Assembly: GCA_973895155.1 (NCBI GenBank)
Contig: OZ316897.1
Location: 18,724,001 to 18,788,000 of the forward strand
Source of the DNA: Marsupella aquatica
Taxonomy: Eukaryota > Marchantiophyta
Reading direction: 5' to 3'
Length of the DNA stretch: 64,000 bases
The stretch's first letter is position 1; each line of letters starts with the position of its first letter. Below, in pieces: positions 33,438-42,940 of this stretch. Below the pieces are notes generated by a model, which saw nothing but the letters and a program-made list of their open reading frames with translations, made no database searches and was not told the origin of the DNA. The position numbers were made by a program, and so were the translations under genes.

Positions 33438-34491
33438 GGTGTTGTCCTTCGCTTTCTTCCTCGTTTCAAAATTGAATGTGCCTCATTAGACAGAGTGCCC
33501 GCTCGGCTCCTTCCCCAGCCAGCGTCGTCTTGACATCAATTCCTTTCTGCTCGTCTACTGTGAGTCCGTCTCGGGGGTTGATCGTTGTCGTTGAGTTGAA
33601 TGCCAAATGGGAGCTCGGAGGGGCATTTTCTACACTCACCATTTTGAGTTCACCTGTACGATGTTTTAAGGCCAACTGATGTGATCGAACAGCAAGCTGC
33701 CTTGTGACGCATACTGTCACTCTGCGAGGTGAGTGCTCGGGACTTGGCCAGCGATATGTCAATGGTTAGCCTGGAATGTTCTATCCTTCTTGCTTTTCCA
33801 TATTTGGTACTTCGTAATGGAGCGTAGTATGGTCCACCAGTTTTCTGGTGGGAAGGATTGGCAGTCGAGAGGATCACAAAGTAGAGTCTGACGTAGAGTC
33901 ATTTGGGAGTAATGGTCGAGCCAAGCGGGCCAATTGTGTATTCGTAATGTCTCGGTCCACATCTTTTATCACTGCTTTTATCTGACTAAAAACGGACGGC
34001 ATTTGCACCAGGACTAACGATCATTATCGCCGTTTGTTGGTAGCAATGCTCTGGTGCACCATCACCCACTGAAATTCTTTGATTTTGGCTTCCACGTAAG
34101 ATCTTCGTTGCTTCTTCCAAAGCTGTCGTGGCCGAGGTTCCCATTCAGCTCTGTTTCTCCATTTCTGTAGCCCAATGTGAAGCTCTGAACCTACCTTGTG
34201 CTGTACATTTCTCATGTGAGAGTTTAGTTTATTGTTCGTCTTCTGTCTTCTGTTTGTTATCAATCACGTCCATGGTTCTTCCTATCAGGTTCGTTTCACT
34301 TGTTCTGGTTCGGGCTTTCCTTCTACTGCATTTGGTGGTTTGCTTTGCCCTGCGCTGTGAGCGAACGTACATTCTTGCGAAATTCCTTTAGAAATCTGGT
34401 CAGGTTTTTTTTGTGAGACAAGCGAATTGCCTTGTTAAAGCATTAGTTGAAATTGTCCTGGGATCGAATATTTCGAAGCTGCTTGGTCAAC
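33438..34491. other. Putative leader region of NSF-like gene 2
   Basis: Pyrimidine-rich plus strand, no recognisable coding domain. The 30 bases before the ATG ('cgaagctgcttggtcaac') resemble those before the pseudogene start at 23082, so the duplicated segment includes at least part of the leader. Confidence 0.4.
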
Positions 34492-37125
34492 ATGGGGAGA
34501 AGAGCAGGAACGTCGAAAGGAAGAGTGCTAGGAGCGATTTGGAAGCGGGTTCACTTTCAAGAGCAATCGTTGCCAATGCAGAGGAATATACCCAGTGATC
34601 TTTCGCCAAATGCGGAGAAGAAAGGGAGCATCGTTGAGAGGTTACAGCAAAAACACATTTCGTTACCGGCTCATGACGAACCCGAACAGCGTACGACGCG
34701 AAGGAAACGGAGGAAGAGGGGGTCAGTCAACGGATGCTTACCCCAGGGTTCACGAGTGACTCCTGGAAGCTGCACGAACAGTGGAAGCACGATGGATATA
34801 TCAAACCCAGATGCCCACAAACCGAGCACCACCCTCCCGTCCACGATGAAAGTGATGTTGTCCCCTCATCTAGGCACTAGCTATTGTTATTGCTCGATCA
34901 GCGATTCACTTCGTCTTTTTCCTGGACCAGGGTTGAGTGAGAGATTTATTTTGGTCAACAACCAGACCGTGCTAAAAGTTAAACCAGACGCTGCAGTTCC
35001 AGATGGTTACCTTGGCCTCGACTATTGGGGCCGCAGCAACGTAGGGGTCTCGGAAAACGATGATGTGCGAGTAGCTCGCTATATTCCGGATAAACTAGTG
35101 ATGTTATCATTGCAGTTGCAAACTGTGAAATATTCTGTGAAATTGCGTGACAATCCAGAAATGCTTGATATGGAAAGGCTCAAAGCAAGGTTTATCAGTG
35201 AGTACAAGGGCACAATGATGACAGTGGGGAACTGGGTGTTTCTTCATGCTAATGGGACGGATTGTACTTTCGAGGTGAAAAAGACAATGGGGAAGCAGGT
35301 TTCGGACTCTAAAGGTGGGCTTTGGACCAGCGATACGCACCTAATCTTGGAAAACCCAGGAGACGCTGGGATCGCGATTCCTCATCAACCAGGTAATGAC
35401 TCCGGTGTCACGAGTACTAATGAAGAGGGTGGCGACTCTGACGTCCAGATTCTTAATCAAACAGGCACGAATGAAAAAGGTAGTCACTCTGGCATCCAGA
35501 CTGCTAATCAAACAGGTGGAGGGCGTAGGAACTTGTTCAAAACAAACGACTTCAGCTTCCAAAATCTGGGTATTGGTGGCCTAGATGACGAGTTTGAAGA
35601 TATTTTTCGGAGGGCATTTGCATCACGACTCTTTCAACCGGATGTGATACAGAAGCTTGGCATCAAGCACGTGAAGGGTATGCTGCTTTGGGGGCCCCCA
35701 GGCACTGGAAAAACTCTTATCGCCCGACAAATCGGCAAGATGCTCCATGGCAAAGAACCAAAGGTCGTCAATGGACCAGAACTTCTAACCAAATGGTGGG
35801 GAGAAACTGAACGGAAGACTCGAGAGCTCTTTGCAGATGCCGAAAATGACCAAAAGATTCGTGGAGATAAGAGTGACTTACATATCATCATCTTTGACGA
35901 AATTGATGCAATTTGCAAGACCCGAGGCTCTTTAGGAAGTTCGTCTGTGCTAAATGACGGTATCGTTAATCAGCTTCTCACAAAGATTGATGGTGTGGAC
36001 TCTCTGAACAACATCCTGGTAATTGGGATGACCAACAGAAAAGATCTGCTTGATGAAGCCTTACTTCGGCCAGGCCGTTTAGAAGTCCACATTCAGATTG
36101 GATTGCCAGACGAGAAAGGACGTGCGCAAATTCTGCACATTCATTCGAGCAAAATGCAACAAAGTACTTGTTTGTCTGATGACGTCGATCTTGTGAATCT
36201 TGCTGCGAGGACCAAGAATTTTAGCGGAGCAGAATTGGAGGGACTAGTGAGAAGCGCAACGTCATTCGCTCTCAACAGACACGTCAACTTTGAAGATCTG
36301 AACAAGTCGACGGATGGCAATATCAAAGTAATGTTGTGCGACTTCGAAAAAGCTCTGGATGAGATCATACCTGCTTTTGGGGCAGGTTCCGCCAATTTGG
36401 AAAGGTGTAGGATAAACTCTATGTTGGATTGTGGTCCAAGGAATGACCATGTTCTAAGGACTGCAAAGATTTTGGTGGATGAAGTGAAGAGAAATGAGCA
36501 TACTCCTCTGCTCAGCTGCCTTCTAGAAGGGCCCCGTGGCAGTGGCAAAACTGCTCTCGCTGCAACGATTGCTCTTGAAAGCGAAGTTCCCTTCATCAAA
36601 ATGATTACTGCAAAGAGTATGGTCGGTTTCTCAGAGAGCACAAAATGTGAACTGATCAGCAAGGTCTTTGAAGATGCCTATAAGTCTCCTCTCAGTCTCA
36701 TCATCATGGATGATATTGAGCGCATAATTGAGTACGTCGACATTGGGCCCAGATTTTCTAATCTGATTCTGCAGACCTTGCTTGTGCTCATGGGGACACT
36801 TCCGCCCAAGGGAAGAAAATTGCTGATTATTGGGACCACAAGTATGAAGCAGGCCATGGGTACTCTGGACATGTTGTCAGCATTCAATGTTTCGATTCCT
36901 GTTCCAATGCTCAGTCCAACTGACATTAGGAAGGTCCTTCTGGGCCTCAACGTTTTTGCGCCTGAGGAGGTGGACAAGGCTGTGAGTGTCGTTGGAGGAG
37001 AGGTTCCAATCAAGAGATTGCTTATGCTAATTGGAATGTCTAAGCAAGATGGGAGCGGGCAAGGCTCCTCGGATAAAATTGATTTGGGACGTTTTCAGGA
37101 GTGCTTTAAGCATCTTGCACACTAA
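34492..37125 (+). CDS. NSF-like AAA+ ATPase, paralogue 2, intronless with N-terminal extension
   Basis: The 877-residue product starts at ATG 34492 (MGRRAGTSKG), aligned with paralogue 1. The order is: extension with basic cluster RRKRRKR (about 70-76), N-domain (about 119-285), linker, D1 with GPPGTGKT (401-408), IIIFDEID (465-472) and LLRPGRLE, and D2 with GPRGSGKT (about 680-687) and LIIMDDIE (about 736-743). D1 and D2 are near-identical to paralogue 1. Two differences stand out. The D1 pore reads KWWGETE, with Trp replacing the Val of the usual aromatic-Val-Gly. The N-D1 linker (about 296-345) is expanded by repeats of [HN]Q.G....S.[VI]..., present once in paralogue 1. All catalytic residues are kept, so it should be an active ATPase. 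Role is inferred as SNARE-type remodelling or a derived function. Confidence 0.92.
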   Translation: MGRRAGTSKGRVLGAIWKRVHFQEQSLPMQRNIPSDLSPNAEKKGSIVERLQQKHISLPAHDEPEQRTTRRKRRKRGSVNGCLPQGSRVTPGSCTNSGSTMDISNPDAHKPSTTLPSTMKVMLSPHLGTSYCYCSISDSLRLFPGPGLSERFILVNNQTVLKVKPDAAVPDGYLGLDYWGRSNVGVSENDDVRVARYIPDKLVMLSLQLQTVKYSVKLRDNPEMLDMERLKARFISEYKGTMMTVGNWVFLHANGTDCTFEVKKTMGKQVSDSKGGLWTSDTHLILENPGDAGIAIPHQPGNDSGVTSTNEEGGDSDVQILNQTGTNEKGSHSGIQTANQTGGGRRNLFKTNDFSFQNLGIGGLDDEFEDIFRRAFASRLFQPDVIQKLGIKHVKGMLLWGPPGTGKTLIARQIGKMLHGKEPKVVNGPELLTKWWGETERKTRELFADAENDQKIRGDKSDLHIIIFDEIDAICKTRGSLGSSSVLNDGIVNQLLTKIDGVDSLNNILVIGMTNRKDLLDEALLRPGRLEVHIQIGLPDEKGRAQILHIHSSKMQQSTCLSDDVDLVNLAARTKNFSGAELEGLVRSATSFALNRHVNFEDLNKSTDGNIKVMLCDFEKALDEIIPAFGAGSANLERCRINSMLDCGPRNDHVLRTAKILVDEVKRNEHTPLLSCLLEGPRGSGKTALAATIALESEVPFIKMITAKSMVGFSESTKCELISKVFEDAYKSPLSLIIMDDIERIIEYVDIGPRFSNLILQTLLVLMGTLPPKGRKLLIIGTTSMKQAMGTLDMLSAFNVSIPVPMLSPTDIRKVLLGLNVFAPEEVDKAVSVVGGEVPIKRLLMLIGMSKQDGSGQGSSDKIDLGRFQECFKHLAH

Positions 37126-37355
37126 AATCTTGTGGCCAAATGTTGTTGTAACCAGAATAGCTCATTGTAAAAGTGCCTTTAGCTTGGCTGGAGCATCAGC
37201 TTAGCCAGCAGTCCTGTTAGTTTGAGGAAGACCAGTTTATGGTGAGGAGCCATCCGCAGTATAGCGGGCAGGGGTAGCAATGGTGCATTAGCCTAGGCAA
37301 GATGATGAGAGTCTTCGTTAGCGACGAGTAATTCTCTGAAGACCATGTTAGTATC

Positions 37356-37361
37356 AATAAA
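37356..37361 (+). terminator. Polyadenylation signal of NSF-like gene 2
   Basis: AATAAA 231 bases after the stop codon, followed within 30 bases by a GT-rich stretch. The preceding 3' flank (37200-37235) is related to the 3' flank of paralogue 1. Confidence 0.5.
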
Positions 37362-38830
37362 AGGAGCTATGATTTTCAGTGCAGCTAAGATCAACAAATA
37401 TTGTAACTTCGTCTCTCGCAGGAATTAAGCTATTTTCACTCTAATTTTCGGACTCTTCGGGATATGCCTTTTTTTTCTTTTCTCTTTTTCTTTTTTGGGA
37501 TATGCCCTTAAAGTTAATGTTTCCCATTGTGGTTATTGTTAAGGCGTCTCAAAGCTTACATTCGATTACTTGAAGTCCCTAGTTATGGGTTATGGACACA
37601 AAAAGCTATGGACTACACAATTCATAGTCCATGATTTCTTGCCATAAGGATTGGTCTTATGACATAACCATTAGTCACTCTAGTGGCTGGTGAAAGAAAA
37701 CCAAAAAATAAAAATTACACAGACTTGTGAAAAAGTTAGAATCTATTCTTTATGACCAAATGTCATCATCTGTAATTTCAAAATTTCAGACGCCCTATCA
37801 TTCAGCAAATCCATATTATTATGAGAGTTGTTTTTGATCCACACATGCTAGATATCTCCCTTGCTCTTCAATTCCATACAACTCTTCAAGACAGTAGTTC
37901 TCCACTCCCGTAAACCTCTAAACACTAAGTCCACTATGGTCATGCCAAATATTTCTCGTGGAGCTTCTTCATTTCTTTCTGAAACAAAAGCCCAGATAGA
38001 CGGAGACATTGTCCCTGCCCATCCCCATGGACTGCGTAGAGTGATAATTTCTTTCATGCCGAAAAGAAAAGGAATGGGTCGTGGATCGCAGTTGACGACT
38101 TTGACTACGATGGGGAGAAAGTAATCGAGACATCATGGTGATCCTGAGTATTATGGCATGACATCTTGACAACTTTTAGGCTGAAGATTGTCAAGTTGTC
38201 AAGTTAGCAAGGAAACCAATTTGGTAGTGTAATTGAAACCGGTTGCAAACAGTAAGGAGACCATTTACAAGTCACATTTCAGTCAAAAGTGTAAACAAGG
38301 TTATGTGAGTCAGGTTGAATGTGAGTCAGGTTGAATGTTCTGAGCATGTCCATCCAAGCTTTGCCAGACCATCTGGGCTTCATGGGGAGGTCCATCCAGG
38401 CTTTAGTTTCTTTCTTTCTTGTTACCTTTGTTGATTTTCCCAGATTATCTAATCAAGCAATTTTGAAGTCCGTTCCTTGGAAAATCTTGTGATTTCAGTT
38501 TTTTACCTGGCCGAATTCCACGAGTAATTTAACTGTCCACTACTTCTTTGTTTTCTGGCCTATCCTAGACTAAGCCTAACATCATTTGGACCCAGGTATG
38601 AAAGACTAGGCCACCAAATTTTCTGTTTTCAAATCATTCATTTGAAACACCTTTCCATCCCTATTCAATAGCACCTTTCAAGCTAATTGTAGGATGCAAT
38701 AGCGGTCAGTCCCTGATTACAAGATCAAACCCAAAACTTGCCAAATTCCATCTCAGTGAAAAGTCTAAGCCACCTTTGGCTACAATTTGCAAGGAACTGT
38801 TTACTTTGTGTAGCTAGTTTCTCACCTAAC
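37362..38830. other. Spacer with small repeats
   Basis: No supported gene. A block near 37851-37905 ('cttgctcttcaattccatac', 'aactcttcaagacag') is repeated at about 40580-40635. 'gtgagtcaggttgaat' is tandemly doubled at about 38306-38338. A T/C-rich run lies at 37468-37498. Confidence 0.45.
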
Positions 38831-39250
38831 CACAGACCCCATTAGCCACAGATCCTTTAATCTAGGGAGATCTAATCATTCCTTTCCTCCATTAGATAAT
38901 GAATATTCTCAGCATCTTCTCCTTCACACAGAGACCCCATTTGCCACATTTCCTTTAATCTAGGGAGATCTAACCATTCCCTTAGTCCATTAGATAATGA
39001 ATATTCTTAGCATCTTCTCCTTCACACAAAGACCCCATTAGCCACAGATCCTTTCACCTAGGGAGATCTAATCATCCTTCGTCCATTACATAATGAATAT
39101 TCTTAGCATCTTCTCCTTCACACAAAGACCCCATTAGCCACAGATCCCTTCATCTAGGGAGATCTAACCATTCCTTTCTTCCATTAGATAATGGATATTC
39201 TTAGCATTTCTCCTTTCACACAAAGCATCTTCTCCTTTCACACAAAGAGA
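38831..39250. repeat. 98-bp satellite, four copies plus a partial
   Basis: Units start with 'agaccccatt' at 38834, 38932, 39030 and 39126, giving periods of 98, 98 and 96. Each has 'gccacagatcctttaatcta', 'gggagatcta.ccatt' and 'cagcatcttctccttcacac'. The last unit ends with a doubled 'catttctcctttcacacaaa'. Confidence 0.92.
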
Positions 39251-40683
39251 AAAATTAAATAACCCCTTAAAAATCGTCCTGGTCTGCACTCAAAGTTTGT
39301 TGTAGACAGAGTGACAGTCCAACGAGGTCAAGCGTAGTTCACGAGTCTACCCACCGCCAAAGTGAAGTAAATAAGAGGGAACGCATTACTGCGCGATGTT
39401 GAAGGTGGCGATTCATGTCAGCCATTCAAGAATCTGGGCACCATAGCTGACAATATCCTGTCCGTGTGCACAGAGAGACTTTCAGTTTGCTGCTCAAAGG
39501 CGCTTCAGTTCTTCTGAGGTGTAGGGGACTCTCAATTTTTTACTCTTTTGTCTTCCTGGTTTTCCCCTCGTTTTCTCCCCTTTGTTGGGTCTCCTGCCTT
39601 AATGATCAGCCTCCAGGTCTTGCCCTTGTGATCTTGAGATCAGTCTCCAGGTCCACCCTCTGTGATCTTGTGATCAATCTCCAGATTTGAATTTTTTGCT
39701 CTTTGGCAGTGTCACAGCATAGGTGTATAGGTCCTGCCATATAATCAGAATTCGGGCTCTCAAAGGCGTACCTTGGAACCTTATCAGCAGCTAGAGCAGG
39801 GAGCACTCGGTTGGAGCAGCATGAGCCAGCTCCTCGAGACAACAGGCTAAAGTGCTGAAGTGAAGTACACAGGTTGAACGAGTTCCACTTCCGTACGGCC
39901 TACTGCTTAGCTTCGTGAGCTCTACTGCGTCAGTCACTCTATTTCACTCTGCGTCTGTAGCAATAGCTAGAGGTGCCGTAAATTGGGTGATGCTTGACGT
40001 ACCTCGTACAACATGGTTCGGTACTGTGGCACTGTGGCTCGTTGAATTATAATTAGGTAATGTCATACTGTGGTGCACGCACACAGTTGGCCTATGTGGC
40101 ACCTAGTTTGACCTGCCCAGGAGTGGCTGTCTACGTAGTAGTGAGTCTTCACCTCTGAGACAATTTGAGAAGTTACAATCGCATTTTTCGTTCCTTTGTT
40201 TTTCTATGGGTTCGAGCAAGCGAAGTAGTGACTTTAGCAACAGAAGGGCTTAGTTTGCAAATTGAATCGAGAGATAAATTTTGATCTTGATTACCGTAGC
40301 TCAAGCTTGTCCTGAAGATCAGTTAACCAGTTCGCTGAAAATATTCGTGTGTAGAAATATTTCTTAGGCGGAGGGCCCATTGACTTCATAATACTGAAAA
40401 GCTGATGAATTTGAGAATACGTTTGTACTCTTCCAGACTGAATAAACTGGAGAAGGTTGTATGAGCAAAATTTCTGTTCAGATGTGAATTTGACCATGAT
40501 TTTCTAATTTTGTTTCGACGATTTGAATCTGGCTTTCGGACTCATCAATTTGTAAAAAACTGCTTGTCAATCAATGCTGGAGATCTCCTTTGCTATTCAA
40601 GTCCATACAACTCTTCATTACAGCAGGTCTTCAATTTTTTATCGGAGATTTGATCTGATTGTTATTATCAGGACATTTAGGGT
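39251..40683. other. Spacer, no supported gene
   Basis: A 'gatcttg.gatca.tctccag' motif is repeated three times near 39603-39685. The copy of the 37851 block is at 40580-40635. Nothing else is recognised. Confidence 0.4.
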
Positions 40684-41121
40684 TTAGGTTTTAGAACTCA
40701 AAGTTCGAACAGGGGATATTTTAGAGTTATTTTGTGGCAGGATTCGCCATTGTCGTCCATCATACTGCGGGTTCAATTTGCTCCAATGATCCTTTTCCTC
40801 GTTTCGACCATCGCTGCTGCTGATTGCTGAGCGCGTTGCGAGGGAGACGCGGAAGGAAATTCTCTGCTTAGCCTTGACGAAAGAGCCGCGTGCTCTCCCC
40901 TCAAGGGCCCCCTCCTTATCGACAACCGCGTTCCCACACGGCCTTGTCATGCAAAGCTGATCCGCTGGTAGCTCCACGACCTCCACTTTCGAGGTACGGA
41001 TGAGGGAAATCCTCGAGAAATTAAAAGGTGAATGAGTTTTAAAGTCCGAGAGCAGCAGCGTCCATGTCCGTCCGGGCTCCTCTCGTTCGCTTTTTTGCAA
41101 CTTTATTCCATTCGCTACCAT
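40684..41121 (-). CDS. Possible small protein, 145 residues, unrecognised
   Basis: Open from an ATG at 41121 (MVANGIKLQKSERE) to TAA at 40684-40686. The composition is hydrophilic and Arg/Ser-rich, with the end DHWSKLNPQYDGRQWRILPQ looking protein-like. GC content is higher than in the flanks, which favours coding or a transferred fragment. No domain, signal peptide or membrane span is seen. It could also be a chance frame or an organelle-derived fragment. Confidence 0.3.
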   Translation of the reverse strand: MVANGIKLQKSEREEPGRTWTLLLSDFKTHSPFNFSRISLIRTSKVEVVELPADQLCMTRPCGNAVVDKEGALEGRARGSFVKAKQRISFRVSLATRSAISSSDGRNEEKDHWSKLNPQYDGRQWRILPQNNSKISPVRTLSSKT

Positions 41122-41718
41122 GCAATTACGTAAGTTTACAAGATGCAGTTTGCACGCCAATCTCAAATGGCGTCTTCCAAATAGTCGTGCGAGATTCCTA
41201 CGAGACTGGCTGCAAGGGACGTATGCTGCGACGTATGCCGCCTTTCTACGGTGAATCGGGCAGAAAGGCTACAAAAAGCAGATCTCCACCCACCGGTAGT
41301 GCGAACTTGTTTTAAACCTATAGAGAGGTGCTCCCGTCGTTGATTGATTGAACTTCTAATTCATTGGATCGAGCAGGGACCTCAATGACAATGACAGTGT
41401 GACAATCACTATCACGACAACTGCGGTATAATGTCTGCAAGGCTAATTGCCATCACCATGAAACAGCCACCTATAATATATATTCAGTACAACTCGCAAG
41501 TCCTACAAACAAAAAGAAAATCAGAGGAACGTCCCTCCGAACAGGCAAGATTGTGTAGAAGTTGAGGTGGTAGAGTATACCGACGCCACGAGAATGCAAG
41601 ACATCCGTTGCTTCGGCGTCAACCGGCCCTCATGCTTTCCGATCCCTTCCATCCATCAACATTCTATCACTTTTTCTTACCATTTGTCGAGCAGCAATCC
41701 ACCAATTTCGCACCCAAG

Positions 41719-41898
41719 CAGTCCCACATACAATATTTGTTATGGTTACAATATTGTGCTTCCCTATGTATCCGCTAGTGCGAATCGTCTACGGGATGGC
41801 ATGAAGCAGTTACACATACAATATTTGTTATGGTTACAATATTGTGCTTCCCTATGTATCCGCTACAGTGAATCATCTACAGTAGGATGGCATGGAAC
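41719..41898. repeat. 88-bp tandem duplication
   Basis: Two near-identical copies start at 41719 and 41807 with 'cagt..cacatacaatattt' and run through 'tatccgcta' to 'gatggcatg'. Few differences, so relatively recent. Confidence 0.93.
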
Positions 41899-42384
41899 TT
41901 AGGATGAGTACTCCATGAACTTCAAATGCACAACGCGCCCAAGCCAGAAAGACCAGAGTGGAGCATCAATTGTCCATCGATGACAATAGGAGCAGAACTG
42001 GTTCTCCCGCTCAGCAATCAAGCATATGCTCATGTATAATTATCTGTACTTTGATGGTCAAGTACGTAGAGATTTCGGTGTCCCCATGAAATTTGTGAAG
42101 TTCATGCGGGATGCTGTAAAATTGAAATGCCGTTCCTCACTAGCTACTCTTCCGAGTTCACGTGGTAACTATGCAAATATCCTTTTGTGACTTGAGGAAG
42201 CAAAGATAGAGTCCAAGCAGATGCATAACATGATTTCCAACATTTGAAAACTTTACATATATAATTACATAGTATATTTGACACCGCTGCCAATCTGCAA
42301 TAGCTCAGAATGGAGCCTCAGAAATTCCGGCAATTAGAGGACGTTGACAAGGGATAAGAGAACCAATTCGTATACTACAAGGCA

Positions 42385-42940
42385 TTTACAAAGGTGCAGT
42401 AGCTATCTAAGATTCACATGATCCAGAAGCGAGTGTCGAGAGCTAACGACTGTTTGTTTTAGTTTCGAGCTCTAACTTGGAATGAGTTCCTAACTAAAAA
42501 TTCTTGTAACGTGCAAAACTGTTTCTAAAGAATGGGTGTCTCGCCAAAGTAATTTGAAATATGTTGCAATGTTCTAGTCGGTGGAGTAGATCCGGCAAGT
42601 TGGATGACAAAATGCTTGCTGCCTCATGTTATTGACAGTTGACAAAGGAGTCAGCCAACATTATTTTACAAAGGTACAGTAGCTATCTAAGATTCACATG
42701 ATCCAGAAGCGATCGTGCCACGACTGAATGCTTTTCTTTCGAGACGGTGTCGCTCTGAACAGGAATGAGTTCCTAACTAAAAAAATCTTGTAACGTGCAA
42801 AACTGTTTCTAACGAATGGGTAGTCCTGGCAAAGTGATTCGACATATGTTACATTGTTCAGGTCGGTGGAGTAGATCCGGTCAGACCACGAAATCCGCTG
42901 GCTGATGTTATTGACAGTTGAGAAAGGAGTCAGCCAAAAT
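42385..42940. repeat. 280-bp tandem duplication covering the 3' end of the VQ gene
   Basis: Unit 1 (42385-42664) and unit 2 (42665-about 42940) share 'ctatctaagattcacatgat', 'aatgagttcctaactaaaaa', 'cggtggagtagatccgg' and 'gagtcagccaa'. The stop codon and last eleven codons of the VQ gene fall in unit 2, and unit 1 keeps a decayed copy of the same tail plus stop in its 3' UTR. Confidence 0.92.
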
